Shown: piece by piece, positions 1-9,209 of the stretch
Layout of the letters: each line of letters starts with the position of its first letter
How positions within the stretch are numbered: the stretch's first letter is position 1
NCBI RefSeq assembly: GCF_000142905.1
Contig: NW_013657673.1
Span: 248,510-312,509 of the forward strand
Direction of reading: 5' to 3'
Length of the DNA stretch: 64,000 bases
Source of the DNA: Thecamonas trahens ATCC 50062
Taxonomy: Eukaryota; Apusozoa; Apusomonadida; Apusomonadidae
Program-made: the position numbers and the translations under genes
The notes under the pieces: generated by a model
Databases searched by the model: none
Told to the model about the DNA's origin: nothing
Seen by the model: only the letters and a program-made list of their open reading frames with translations

Positions 1-13
1 TTTAACCTCATGC

Positions 14-1423
14 TCAAGACAAGCCGCCAAGACCTTTCGCGCGCTTGGTCGGCGATGCGCCCGACGGGCCGGCGTCGTCGTCGTCACGTGGGCGCCGACG
101 CTTGAACATTGAGACGATGGTCGGCTGGTTCGAGTCGAGTATTGTGGCAATGGAAGCAGTCGAGGTCGAGCGAAGGAGTGAGAGCGACGGAAGCTTGGCC
201 GGGGCGTGCTCGTCGGGAGCGCGAAGGCGGCATGGCGCGGACAGCGTGAGTGTGATCGGGCAGTGGTCCGAACCATGGACGTCGGGCAGAATGTCCGAGT
301 CGGCGACAAGCTCCTCGGCGAGGAGCGACGGTGAGAGCGCAAAGTAGTCGAGACGCCAACCGTTGTTGGACGGCCGGCGGCTCTTCTTGACCGACCACCA
401 TGTGTACTTGCGCGACTCGGTGGGATGGAAGATGCGGAAGGCATCGAGAAAGGCGCCGCCGCTGCCGACAAGCGACTCCATCCACGCCCGCTCGGCTGGG
501 TTGAGACCCGCCTCGTGCGCCGGAGGATTGGCGTGGAAGCAGTCGATGTCGCGATGGACGACGTTAAAGTCGCCGAGGATGACGACGTGGAAGCCGGCAG
601 AGGCCCAGGCGGTCGCAAGCGCGGCGATGAGCGCATTGAACGCGTGCTTGAACGCCACGCGCTCGCCGCCCTGGCCCACGTTGGGAAAGTAGCCGTTGCA
701 CAGCAGGATGTCCTTGTCGCTTCCGACGAGGCCGTGGCGGGTAAAGACCATGCGACCCTCGGCATCAAAGCGCGGGGCCCAGGTGTCGAGCCACTGGCGC
801 AGTGTGGTCGGCGGCGCCGGGACGCGATCGTCGCCGTCGACGGACTCGGGCGCCGGCGACGATGCGTCCGATCCGGCCGGTGCGGCCTGGCGATCAACCT
901 CGGCCTGCAAGCCCTCACCAGCCCAGCCGGTCGGCATGAGCGGGTGTGGAGTCATGGCAGCGTCGAGCACGTCGTCGGGCGTCCAAGCCGCGGCGGCCTT
1001 GGCAAACGAGTCAAAAGCGGCAAGGACCGATCCCGCCCGCGCCAGGGTCGCCACGCCCGAGTATCCCCCGCGAGAGGCGCAGCAGGCGTAGTATGCCTCG
1101 TAGCCCGGCGGCGCAAGCGCAGTGAGACCCGCCAGCGCAGCCAGCGACATCCGGGTCTCCTGGAGCGACAGCACGTTCGGCTCGCCGAGCTGAGTCATCA
1201 GTGCGCCGTAGTCCGAGTTGTGTCTCCGCAGCAGCGCCCGCAACCCGTTGATGTTCCACGACATGATGCGCATCGATGCGCCAGCAGAAGCACCACTATT
1301 GACAGTGGCAGCGGCAGTGATGGCAGTGGTGGCAGTGGTGACAGTGGTGGCAGTGGTGGTGGTAGGCGGAGGGGAGGGTGCTGCTGCGGCAGAGCGCGAG
1401 CCTGGCGAGGATGGCATAGCCAT
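14..1423 (-). CDS. APE2: APE2-like AP endonuclease (exonuclease III fold)
   Basis: Encodes 469 aa. The conserved nuclease fold starts at residue 51 with RIMSWNINGLRA. It then shows the metal-binding QETR, the SRGGYSGVATL segment, NGYFPNVG (the YxPN tyrosine motif), GDFNV, and the terminal GSDHCP histidine motif. These are the catalytic residues of class II AP endonucleases, which cut the backbone at abasic sites and trim 3' ends. The 'GGERVAFKHAF' and 'HRDIDCFHAN' segments fit the APE2 branch better than APE1. Near the C terminus QPTIVSMF matches a PCNA-interacting PIP box (Qxx[ILM]xx[aromatic/M][F]), followed by a basic KRRRPR run usable as a nuclear signal. The C-terminal GRF zinc finger usual in APE2 is absent. 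The start at 1423 (MAMPSS) excludes an upstream microsatellite extension; a start at 1273 (MRIMS) is also possible. An Ala/Pro/Asp-rich insertion sits mid-domain. Confidence 0.9.
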   Translation of the reverse strand: MAMPSSPGSRSAAAAPSPPPTTTTATTVTTATTAITAAATVNSGASAGASMRIMSWNINGLRALLRRHNSDYGALMTQLGEPNVLSLQETRMSLAALAGLTALAPPGYEAYYACCASRGGYSGVATLARAGSVLAAFDSFAKAAAAWTPDDVLDAAMTPHPLMPTGWAGEGLQAEVDRQAAPAGSDASSPAPESVDGDDRVPAPPTTLRQWLDTWAPRFDAEGRMVFTRHGLVGSDKDILLCNGYFPNVGQGGERVAFKHAFNALIAALATAWASAGFHVVILGDFNVVHRDIDCFHANPPAHEAGLNPAERAWMESLVGSGGAFLDAFRIFHPTESRKYTWWSVKKSRRPSNNGWRLDYFALSPSLLAEELVADSDILPDVHGSDHCPITLTLSAPCRLRAPDEHAPAKLPSLSLLRSTSTASIATILDSNQPTIVSMFKRRRPRDDDDAGPSGASPTKRAKGLGGLS

Positions 1424-1905
1424 GGTGATGGAGCGGAGTCGAGTGCGTGAGAGAGAGCGTATATGTGTGTGTGTGTGTGTGGCAGTGGTAGTGGTAGTAG
1501 TGGTGTGAGTGGCAGTCGCAGTCAGTCGGCGTACTTGTCGCTGGCACTGGTCATGCTGGTGGTGATGGCTGTGGCTCCAGGCCCGACATGACGTCCATTT
1601 TTTTGGCCCGTGGCGACACAGGGGCCCGTGGCGACACAGGTGCAGAGACCGGGGCGGAAAGGGAGAAGAAAAATGGGTGGGTTTATTTGTGGGGGGGGGG
1701 GGGGGGGCATGACCATAGGGGGGGAAGTACACATGCAGATACCCACTACACAACACACAACACACCCCTCTATATTGCAACCCTTCACAACAACCCCTCC
1801 ACGCACGCACGCACACACACACCGTCCCCTATCCCTTCCCTCCCCCCCCTCCCTCTACCACATACCCTCCAAACCTGTGCAGTCGACAGATCCAGCCTGC
1901 GCACC
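1424..1905. other. Divergent intergenic region with simple repeats
   Basis: Separates the divergent APE2-like and CH-domain genes and so must hold both promoters. It contains GT/GTG-type microsatellite near 1460-1505, a run of 17 G at 1691-1707 and CA/CCCT-rich tracts near 1740-1860. No motif could be identified with confidence. Confidence 0.6.
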
Positions 1906-2551
1906 ATGGCCTCGTCAGCAAAGGGTACGCCTATTCTCTGTCTCCCCCCCTCTCCCCCCCCCTCTTCCCCCCCCCCCTCTCACACTCATTGCATATCCAT
2001 CATCTCCATACCAACCACCAGTTGTGTTCGATGTCCATCGCAAGGCTATGCGCTCGCGGGAGGCGCGGACTCTGCTCTCCAACTGCATGGCTTTCTTCAA
2101 CGAGCGCATGCGGGGATACCATACGGGTGCTGGCTACACTCCGCTCCGCGATCCTGTCACGGACTTTGCCAACGGCATCGGCCTGTGGATGCTGCTCGAG
2201 GCGCTAGAGGGCAAGCCGCTTGGCGTCTACAACGAGGCAGCCGTCTCGGATCGCGGCAAGATGGAGAACCTGTATGGTGCTCTGGCGGTCATGGCCGAGC
2301 TTGGCATCAAGCCCGTCGGAGACGGTCTCTGGGACGCCCGCGGCCTGATGGAGGAGAACGCACTGCACGCTTGGTCGGTCATGACCGCTCTTGCTGTCCA
2401 CTACGACTGTGATCGGGACCTCGAAGCCGGCGCCTTTCTCCCCATCATCGAGAAGCACTACACCAACGCCGACGACGCCCTGCCCTACGCCGAGAAGACC
2501 CGACGCTTTGTCCTCATCCCCGAGGATTGGTCGCCGCCGGCCTTGCTCTGA
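1906..2551 (+). CDS. Calponin-homology (CH) domain protein
   Basis: Two exons, 1906-1924 and 2022-2551, give 182 aa. The first exon codes only MASSAK plus one base. The donor is GTACGC, the acceptor CACCAG, and the join reads MASSAK-VVFDVHRKAM. Residues about 30-130 match a single CH domain: DFANGIGLWMLLEALEGK, then YN, MENLYGALAVMAELGIK and a final W with 'ALAVHYD'. CH domains bind actin or microtubule-associated partners. A single copy without other domains resembles calponin/EB-like or flagellar CH proteins, so the partner cannot be named. Without the intron the reading frame upstream is only low-complexity sequence, which supports the spliced model. Confidence 0.75.
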
Positions 2552-2623
2552 CATCCGCCGCCTGGTGGCTCTCGCTCACTATTCCTTGCGTAACAACGTC
2601 TCCTTTACGCCACCCTCGCGTTG

Positions 2624-3355
2624 CTACAGCAGCTGATGCTCGTCCACAAAGGCCTGGAACTCGGACGCGCCGCCGATAAAGGCGCGCTTGGTCGAATCGT
2701 TGTTGTCGACAGCCACCACTAGCGGCGACGACGTGTGGCTCACATGTGCATCGTTGTCCGACACCACGTTCTGTTGACAGCCGGCCCCATACCCCCCATC
2801 GCCCCGTCGCCCGCACTCTGTGAGCTGCACACTGCACACATACCAGACAACACTACACTACACTACAACCCCCCACACACACCACTGCTGCCGTACCTCC
2901 TTCAGCTGCGGCAGCGCAGTCTTGTAGTCGGAACGCGAGTCAAACTCGATCACCTTGGCCTTGACGTCCTCCCGCTCCTGCTCGAGCTTCAGCACAAGCG
3001 TCTTGGCCCGCTGGTAGAAGCCACAAGCCGCAAAGCCAGAGACCTCATACGTAACTACCTCCAACCATGTGTCAACCATGAGTACTCGTGCCCTCTAACT
3101 CCTCCCCCGTCACCCGTCCCCCGTCACCCGTCCCCCCTCCGTCAGCCAGCTCGAGTTGAGCAGCAGCGCGTCAGCCAGCTGCTCCCACCTCCCATACTCA
3201 TACCACACCACAGACACACACCACAAACACACCCCTTTTCTACCATGCCTCAAAAAGCACATACTAGGAGGGGTAGTCTTGAGCGTAGCTGACATGGTAA
3301 ACGCGCGGGATGTGATGATCGGTAGAGCAATGAGGCCAAAGCCAGCGCGGAGCAT
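2624..3355 (-). CDS. Small glutaredoxin/thioredoxin-like protein (MDH1B N-domain type)
   Basis: Three exons on the minus strand: up to 3265, 3054-2897 and 2770-2624. Donors are GTATGT and GTACGG; acceptors GGTAG and CAACAG. Both joins keep frame and restore a compact fold: TYEVSGFAACGFYQRAK, a beta strand VKAKVIEFDS, a loop with HTSSPLV in the cis-Pro position, and FIGGASEFQAFVDEH. The order resembles the N-terminal domain of vertebrate MDH1B (CPYYAK, SPI, GGYNEF), here standing alone. The active-site pair CGFY keeps one cysteine, so dithiol reduction is unlikely. A start at 3295 (MSATLKTTPP) gives 111 aa. The in-frame start used here at 3355 adds MLRAGFGLIALPIITSRAFT, which is basic, acid-free and amphipathic-looking and could be a mitochondrial presequence. 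The start choice is uncertain. Confidence 0.65.
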
Positions 3356-3569
3356 CGCCAGTGATGATTTTGTCTCGGCGAGAGAGATCGATGGCGCCAC
3401 CAAATTGGCCGCATTCGCCGCATTGTTCACGAAAGCCGCCCACCATAGCCAGACACGTCATCCAAACAACAAACGTCATCAAGCTGTTGGAGAGAACTGC
3501 TATGCCACACGTTGCGGAGCCGCGCAACATGGTTTATCTACGTGCAGCGGCTGAGTGTCACACGTGTGT

Positions 3570-4940
3570 TCATTCTGTCGAGACGATGCCAACACGGCCG
3601 CGCGGTCCGGCGCCCTGGCCGGGAACAGCTGGGGCGTGGACACCTTGGGCGCCAGTGGCGCGGAGATGGAGGGCGTAGTTGGAGTCGTTGATGTTGTACG
3701 GCGTCGTCTCGAGCGAGAGGACGGCCCAGGCGATGATGGTGGCCCAGATGCGGATGTTGTTGTAGGCGTGCCACTGGGTGAGCGTCGAGTCAAACGACGA
3801 GGTGATGGCGCCGGGCGCCTCGAACCAGCCCGGGATGCGCTCGTGAGCGTAGTACATGACGTCTGACGTCGACGAGGCAAGCGAGGTGAAGAAGAGCGCA
3901 AGCGCGTAGAGAGCAAGAGCGAGGAGATCGACGCCCTGACGCGACCACGAGCCGTACCACCGGCCCATCTTGTCCTTGGCGTACTTGTCGACCGCGCCCA
4001 GAAAGGCGAGCGAAAGAAAGAAGAAGAACAGGCCCTGGACAGACCGCGCCATCGGCGAGAAAACACGGAGAAAGGCAACGTTGTCGCGATCGGTCACCAC
4101 GTAGCTGAGGATGAAGACCGTGATGGCGAGGCCAGCGGCACAGCCCTGGCAAAAGACAAAGAGCGCAGAGACAAGCTTGGCCCACGAGTCCACCACAGAC
4201 TGGGCCAGCGTGGTGGCCAGGATCGCGTTTCGCCGCCGCTGCGCCGACGCCGCCGTGTCCGAGTCGGCGGCGTCGCCATCGCCACCACCAAACCCAGCGT
4301 CGCCACCACTCGGGCCGTCTTTGGTCTTGGTGAACGCGCCCTTGGCCGTCTGCCGGTAGTACGTGCCCACAGGCGCTGCGCGGGCGCCGGAATACACTCC
4401 GCTAGCCCGGACAACCGAAATGTTAGCCTCCGGCTCGGCGTCGACCACATCGTCCGGGTCGAGGACCAGTGCGTTGTCGTCCGCGCCGCCACCGACCCGA
4501 ATCGGCTCGAGCACTCTCCGCCCGCCGGTCTGGCCGAGCCCGTCCGCCTCACTTCCCGATGCGCCACCTGCCGGCAGCGGAGGCAGACGTCCGCTAGGCG
4601 GCGCGCCGCTGGCTCGAACTCCAGCAGCGGCGGTGTCATCACTATCAGCGTCTTCCATCTCACCAGCGCCGCCTCGCCCCGGCACGATCAGCCGTGGCGG
4701 CGCAGCAGCAGGCGGGTCGTCCGACTCACCGTCGGTGTACGTGTAGCCGTCCGAGACCCACGAGGTCGAGGCCTCCTCGTCCGAGTCCTGCGCCAGCGGA
4801 GCCAGCGAGGCGCGAGGCGGGTTCGACGCAAGTCCTGCTCCTGTTGCCCCTGTTGCGGCAGCCTCCCCGGCTCGCATGGCCTGGCGGCGCTCGTCCAGTC
4901 GCTTGCGGGCAGCCTCGCGGGCAGCCTTCTTAGCCTCCAT
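3570..4940 (-). CDS. TMEM237: TMEM237-like ciliary transition-zone membrane protein
   Basis: 456 aa. The first ~230 residues are disordered and acidic (DSDEEASTS, DGESDD). Four hydrophobic segments follow in the C-terminal half: LFVFCQGCAAGLAITVFIL; VQGLFFFFLSLAFLGAVDKY; LLALALYALALFFTSLA; and IRIWATIIAWAVLSLE. The layout (long disordered N-terminus, four TM segments with short loops, 'QG..AG' in TM1, S-Q/F-rich TM2 ending in a D-K/R-Y motif) matches TMEM237, a tetraspan transition-zone protein mutated in Joubert syndrome 14. Start chosen at MEAKKAAREAARK; in-frame upstream sequence is low-complexity, and the base context GGGCAG just before the ATG leaves room for a 5' intron. The neighbour in divergent orientation is SPATA6-like, another ciliary/flagellar family. 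Confidence 0.7.
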   Translation of the reverse strand: MEAKKAAREAARKRLDERRQAMRAGEAAATGATGAGLASNPPRASLAPLAQDSDEEASTSWVSDGYTYTDGESDDPPAAAPPRLIVPGRGGAGEMEDADSDDTAAAGVRASGAPPSGRLPPLPAGGASGSEADGLGQTGGRRVLEPIRVGGGADDNALVLDPDDVVDAEPEANISVVRASGVYSGARAAPVGTYYRQTAKGAFTKTKDGPSGGDAGFGGGDGDAADSDTAASAQRRRNAILATTLAQSVVDSWAKLVSALFVFCQGCAAGLAITVFILSYVVTDRDNVAFLRVFSPMARSVQGLFFFFLSLAFLGAVDKYAKDKMGRWYGSWSRQGVDLLALALYALALFFTSLASSTSDVMYYAHERIPGWFEAPGAITSSFDSTLTQWHAYNNIRIWATIIAWAVLSLETTPYNINDSNYALHLRATGAQGVHAPAVPGQGAGPRGRVGIVSTE

Positions 4941-5416
4941 GGCCTGCCCGTCCCAGCGGCGGTGCAGTCGTAGAGGTGGAGGTGGCGAGGGGTGGCAGGT
5001 GCTTGGAGGGCGTAAGGGAGTGGTGGCAGTGGTGAGGTGCCCTATGGAGTTACGTTGCTTACCCTCCCGCGCCCCTTGTCCGCCCACCGCAGAATGCCCT
5101 GTCTGCTGGCTCTCCCAAACGTGGCACCATGTCGGCCAGACTGTCCGAGTTGGCGCCAAAAACGACCCAACCGAAGGACCAAGGAAAGGCAACGAATAAA
5201 TGCATGACGAAACCATGGATGGCGGCAACGATTACCAGGTAACAACGAATTGAAGCAAAAGTAATCACATTTCACCCCACACAAACCAACCAAAGCACAC
5301 ACCAGCAACGGCCATCACCAGCCACACCAGCCACACCAGCCACACCAGCCACACCAGCCACACCAGCCACACCAGCCACAGTGGGCACAGTGACTACTCC
5401 CCTCCTCCTCCACATC
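4941..5416. other. Divergent promoter region between TMEM237-like and SPATA6-like genes
   Basis: About 475 bases between two divergent genes of cilium/flagellum families. The SPATA6-proximal part holds a 9-bp tandem repeat. An RFX-type X-box (two half-sites GTTRCC/GGYAAC) was not found with confidence, although isolated 'gttac'-like half-sites occur near 5050 and 5240. Confidence 0.5.
5316..5379. repeat. 9-bp tandem repeat (CACACCAGC type)
   Basis: Seven near-perfect copies of a 9-bp unit lie just upstream of the SPATA6-like start codon. Unit size and lack of unique spacers rule out a CRISPR array. It probably lies in the promoter or 5' UTR. Confidence 0.85.
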
Positions 5417-7138
5417 ATGACCACTACCATCCTCCATGCATACATCACCGTCAAGGACGTCTCGCGCATCACCTTCTTCCCGCCGCCTCGCCCGGGTGCC
5501 TCGGCACTCTCGCTCCGACTCGCACTCATCGGCCGCGAGCATACTACCCGCGCCTTTCCGCTCTCGGGCGCCATCAGGGTCAACGACGAGTTTGTCTTTG
5601 AAGCCCGCTTTGATCCCGAGTGGGACGAGGACGCGCTCGCCGCATACCTCGCAGACACTCCGCTCTCCATCGAGCTCGTCCAGTCGCTGCCGCCCTCAGG
5701 CGCTGCTCCCGCCGCTGAGACCGTGCTCGGTGCGTGGTCTGCTCCCGCCTGGGACGTCCTCTTCCACGGCAAGTCGCTCGCCCATCGCGCCGTCCGCCGT
5801 GACTTGGACGTCGTTCTGGTTGCCCCCGCAGACCTCGCCTCTCGCTCCAGCCTGCCGCTCCCGCCGTCCTCGGCCTCGCTCTCGGTCTCCGCTGTCGTCT
5901 ACTCGACCCGCCTCCGCCCGGCCCCGGGCAACCCGGACTCGTCCATCGCCACTCTTGATCTGCCGCACCCGCAGCACGTTGAATCGACGCCGTCGCCCGC
6001 GCGCCGCTCCATCCGCCCCCAGAGCCGGCCGTCGCCCGCACCGCGGTCCGGCAGCCCGCGCACGCCAGTGCCAACGCCAGCACGTCCGGCGCCGCCAGAG
6101 GCACAGGCCGACCCAGTCTCGCCGTCAACCAAGCGCCGCCGCGCCCGCGCCCGTCGCATGGCGCAAGCAGCAGCAGCAGCAGCCGCGGCAGCCGCACCGC
6201 CACGGCAGGAGCCCCGTGGGCAGGCCTCGTCGCACCCGCGCCCGCGCCGCGCACCGCTCTCCCGATGTGCCCACGGCTACCTCGCTCGCCAGTCGCAGTT
6301 CTGTGCCAAGTGCTCGCAGACGGGCAAGGCCCGCAAGCCGCAGACCCGTCGTCCGCTCGGGTCCAAGGCCCGCGCTGCTGAGGCGCGGCCCGTCGGTTCG
6401 ACCCTCTCGCGCCAGGGCCCCAAGTGGCGGCCGCGTGACTCGTCCACCCGCCCACAATCAGTAGCGCGGGTCGTCTCCAACATCCAGTCGCGTATCGACC
6501 TCATCATCCGCGAGTGCGACGTGACCAACCTCCACCTGCCCGGCACTGCCGTCCTCAACGACGACTCGGTCCCCATGCTCGACTCGACGCCGCCACGCGA
6601 GCTCCCGCTCCAGGCGCCAGTGGCCACCTCGGACCACTACGGCCCGCGCTCGATCGTCGCCAATCCGCCAGAGTCATCGACATATCTCGTCCCGCACTCG
6701 GAGGCTCTCCTTCGCACCGCTCTTCCCCCGTCACTGCGCCCGGCGTCAAGCACGGGCTCGGGCGGCTCCGGCCTGCCGAGCCGAGCCGACCCGCGCGCCC
6801 GCGCCGCCCTCTCTGCCATGTCCCTCCCGGCCCAACTCCAGGTCAATTCGTTCCTCTCGTCGTCGGCAAACCCATACGCCTACTACGATGCGCTCGCCCA
6901 GCTCCCGCCAGGCGCCCACGAGGCGTATGGCATGGAGCCCAGCGCGCTCGACGACGATGCCGCCGACGAGGCTGTCGCCGAGTGGCGCGCCGCCATGGCT
7001 GTTGAAGCCGAGCGGCTCGCCGCCCGCGACCCGTTTCACCCAGACTGGAAGCCGGTCTCCGGCGACGCCCGCTCGCCGCCGCCGGGCGTCTTTGCCAACT
7101 ACACCAAATACCTTCGTAACGAGTACGACGAGCAATGA
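5417..7138 (+). CDS. SPATA6: SPATA6-like protein
   Basis: 573 aa. Residues about 2-160 form the SPATA6 N-terminal domain, a C2-like beta fold: ILHAYITVKDVSRITFFPPP, then RAFPLSGAIRVNDEFVFEARF, LADTPLSIELVQSL and a terminal SVSAVVYSTRL. In animals SPATA6 is needed for the sperm connecting piece, and protist homologues occur in flagellates. The middle is a basic Pro/Arg-rich linker with an alanine run. A compact CAHGYLARQSQFCAKC motif near residues 282-297 could bind zinc. The C-terminal 200 residues are disordered with short helical patches ending KYLRNEYDEQ. Start placed at 5417 (MTTTILHAYI) because the domain begins there; the ATG at 5381 would only add repeat-derived residues. Confidence 0.7.
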   Translation: MTTTILHAYITVKDVSRITFFPPPRPGASALSLRLALIGREHTTRAFPLSGAIRVNDEFVFEARFDPEWDEDALAAYLADTPLSIELVQSLPPSGAAPAAETVLGAWSAPAWDVLFHGKSLAHRAVRRDLDVVLVAPADLASRSSLPLPPSSASLSVSAVVYSTRLRPAPGNPDSSIATLDLPHPQHVESTPSPARRSIRPQSRPSPAPRSGSPRTPVPTPARPAPPEAQADPVSPSTKRRRARARRMAQAAAAAAAAAAPPRQEPRGQASSHPRPRRAPLSRCAHGYLARQSQFCAKCSQTGKARKPQTRRPLGSKARAAEARPVGSTLSRQGPKWRPRDSSTRPQSVARVVSNIQSRIDLIIRECDVTNLHLPGTAVLNDDSVPMLDSTPPRELPLQAPVATSDHYGPRSIVANPPESSTYLVPHSEALLRTALPPSLRPASSTGSGGSGLPSRADPRARAALSAMSLPAQLQVNSFLSSSANPYAYYDALAQLPPGAHEAYGMEPSALDDDAADEAVAEWRAAMAVEAERLAARDPFHPDWKPVSGDARSPPPGVFANYTKYLRNEYDEQ

Positions 7139-7174
7139 AAGAAAACAGTTCAATCTTCAACACGCGAGGCTAGT

Positions 7175-8992
7175 CTAGGCGCTGCTGCCGTCCTCGGCCT
7201 TGGCTGCCGGGCTGACGCTCGACGCCGACGATGCCGACGACGCCGCCGCAAGCGCGGGTAACATGCCCATGGAGAGCAGCAGCGGGTCCGGCTGCGACGA
7301 GCCCGGGGGAGGCTTGTTCTTCTCGGTCGCCAGCACCGTCGCTACGGTCTCCTTGCCGGCGAGTGTGGCAACAGTCTTGTAGCCGACCTTCTGGTACGCG
7401 ACAACTGAGCCAGCCACGTTGCCAACCGCGCCGAGCGTGTCCTGCGCGAGCTCGCCCATCTGCGGGCCAAACTTGTGGCCGACCACTCCGGCGGTAGTTG
7501 TCGAGACGTCGGTGAGCAGGATGCGCCCGGCCGACTCGAGGGCGGTAAACAGCGTGTCCACGCCCTTGAGCGTCGAGAATCCAACGTCACGCAGCGCCTC
7601 GACCGTCGGGTTGGCTGCCGAAGCGCCCAGCTTTTGGCCGACAGACGTTTCCGCCAGCGCCTCGGCGGTAGACTGACCAATGGTCCGCGCCGCCGCCGCC
7701 ACGCCCTTGACCAGCACATTGGATACCATGACGGCAGCACCCGATGCCATGCGGACCATCTTGACGTTCTGCGAGACCCGCGCCGACACGCTCACCGCCG
7801 ACGGCGAGAGCACAGACTTGATCGACTCGCCTGACGCCCGGATGGTTCCCCCGAGAACTCGCGCCGAGCTCTCTAGGCCGCGCCCGAGGTATGCGGTCGA
7901 CGAGTCGATACCGCCGGCCGTCGCCCGCATCCCGCGCACCCACACGGGCTCGGGCTTGACGTACGTCAGCGTGTGCATGCCACCAGCAATGGCAATAGCT
8001 GCCGCAATCGCCCCGCCGGCCGTCACCCCGCGCATGGCCGCGTCTGGCTGCGCCACAATGCGCGGATCCGCCATCCACTCCTCCATCGGCCGCGTCTCGG
8101 CCTCGATAACCTTACTTGGCTGCACACGTGCACTCACGCCAGCTCCATGTGCCGCTTCCGCCTTGTCGTCGTCGCCGCTCGGCCCGGCCGCCGCAGCGTC
8201 GAGCTGGTCCTCAAACGACGGCCGAGCCGCTGCCGGACGCGGCGTCGGTGGCAATGGTGGGTCGCGGATGCGGAAGCATGTGTGTTGTGCGAGCAGCGCC
8301 TCAAACTGGGCCAGTAGCAGTAGCGGCGTCGAGACTGGAAAGATGACGCCGTAGAAGAAGCCTGGCATGGGGAAGATGTAGAACCGATCGCGGACCCGGA
8401 GCGACGGAACATGGCTTCCGGCAAGCGGGCACATAAATGCGGCTGTACAAGCGAGAAAGACCACGTTCCGCGGCTCCGATGCCACCGAGAGAAACGAGAG
8501 TCGCCCCTCGGTAATAAGCTCGCGGCTGTGCTCCGCGCCCTGGACACGGTAGCAAGCCGCCGACTCGATCTCCAGCAGTACCTCGGCCCGCTGAAGGACA
8601 TCGTCTGACGACGACGGACTCTCTCCGCTCTCAGTCTGTCCAGTCGTTCCAGCCGCCACATCCTCCGCCACATCGTCCGCCGCATCGTCCACCGCATCGT
8701 CCACCGCATCGTTCGTTCCATCGTTGCCCGTCGCCGCGCCGTCGGCCTCAGTCGCGGGCTCATTACCCGCACCATTGCTACACTGGCTGCCCTGCTTCTG
8801 CTCGCTGGGGCCGTTGAGCTCGCTGAGGCCGGTAGAGCCGTCGACAGACTCGGCTACGGAGACCGGTCCGTTTTCGGTGGAAGCCTCGGTACTATTGGAA
8901 GGTGACGAGGAGAGAGCCGGGTTGGACGGGTCCGGCGCATTGGAGCGCAACAGCAGTTGTCCAGCCGCAAACAGCCCTTCGTCGCCGTCCAT
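7175..8992 (-). CDS. Spartin/senescence-domain protein
   Basis: 605 aa. An acidic, Ser-rich N-terminus (with an AVDDAVDDAADDVAEDVA run) is followed at about 175-300 by a beta-rich domain (LLEIESAACYRVQ, GRLSFLSVA, RVRDRFYIFPMPGFFYGVIFP). From about 375 to 580 comes a long, Gly/Ala/Val-rich senescence domain: GGAIAAAIAIAGG, VWVRGMRATAGGIDSS, VKMVRMASGAAVMVSNVLVKG, DTLGAVGNVAGSVVAYQKVG. This matches the C-terminal domain of spartin (SPG20) and plant ERD7/senescence proteins, which bind lipid droplets and membranes. The N-terminal MIT domain of vertebrate spartin is not visible. Sequence just 5' of the ATG is pyrimidine-rich and ends CTACAG, so an upstream 5' UTR or short coding exon is likely. 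Confidence 0.75.
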   Translation of the reverse strand: MDGDEGLFAAGQLLLRSNAPDPSNPALSSSPSNSTEASTENGPVSVAESVDGSTGLSELNGPSEQKQGSQCSNGAGNEPATEADGAATGNDGTNDAVDDAVDDAADDVAEDVAAGTTGQTESGESPSSSDDVLQRAEVLLEIESAACYRVQGAEHSRELITEGRLSFLSVASEPRNVVFLACTAAFMCPLAGSHVPSLRVRDRFYIFPMPGFFYGVIFPVSTPLLLLAQFEALLAQHTCFRIRDPPLPPTPRPAAARPSFEDQLDAAAAGPSGDDDKAEAAHGAGVSARVQPSKVIEAETRPMEEWMADPRIVAQPDAAMRGVTAGGAIAAAIAIAGGMHTLTYVKPEPVWVRGMRATAGGIDSSTAYLGRGLESSARVLGGTIRASGESIKSVLSPSAVSVSARVSQNVKMVRMASGAAVMVSNVLVKGVAAAARTIGQSTAEALAETSVGQKLGASAANPTVEALRDVGFSTLKGVDTLFTALESAGRILLTDVSTTTAGVVGHKFGPQMGELAQDTLGAVGNVAGSVVAYQKVGYKTVATLAGKETVATVLATEKNKPPPGSSQPDPLLLSMGMLPALAAASSASSASSVSPAAKAEDGSSA

Positions 8993-9017
8993 GTCACCTG
9001 TAGCGCAAGCGTGAGAA

Positions 9018-9065
9018 GGGGGGGGGGGGGGGGGGGGGGGGGGAGAGAGAGAGAGAGAGAGAGAG
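9018..9065. repeat. Poly-G run followed by (GA)n
   Basis: Twenty-six consecutive G followed by about eleven GA dinucleotides. On the minus strand this is the pyrimidine tract of a likely first intron of the spartin-like gene. Run length is unlikely to be exact in an assembly. Confidence 0.8.
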
Positions 9066-9209
9066 GCGATGCAAAGTCGGACCCGTGGCAGGGCGGGGAG
9101 AGCGACGTTTGCTGTGGCGAAGGGTTCGGCCGGCGGCCGCCCGCTCGACTGCCGCATGCGACTTGACGATCGACAGCACAGCAGACGCGGATACGTACAG
9201 GATGTTTAT

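Noticed and set aside
425-1450. Plus-strand ORF of 341 residues opposite the APE2-like gene
   Set aside because: Arg/Val-rich shadow frame with no domain; the opposite strand carries an intact catalytic core.
2858-3079. Start codon at 3079 (MVDTWLEVV) for the glutaredoxin-like gene
   Set aside because: The upstream residues lie in the intron; the exon starting at 3054 joins cleanly to MSATLKTTPP through a GTATGT donor.
5316-5379. Possible CRISPR-like array
   Set aside because: Unit of 9 bp with no spacers and in a eukaryotic context; simple tandem repeat. The same applies to 15128-15222 and 37044-37230.
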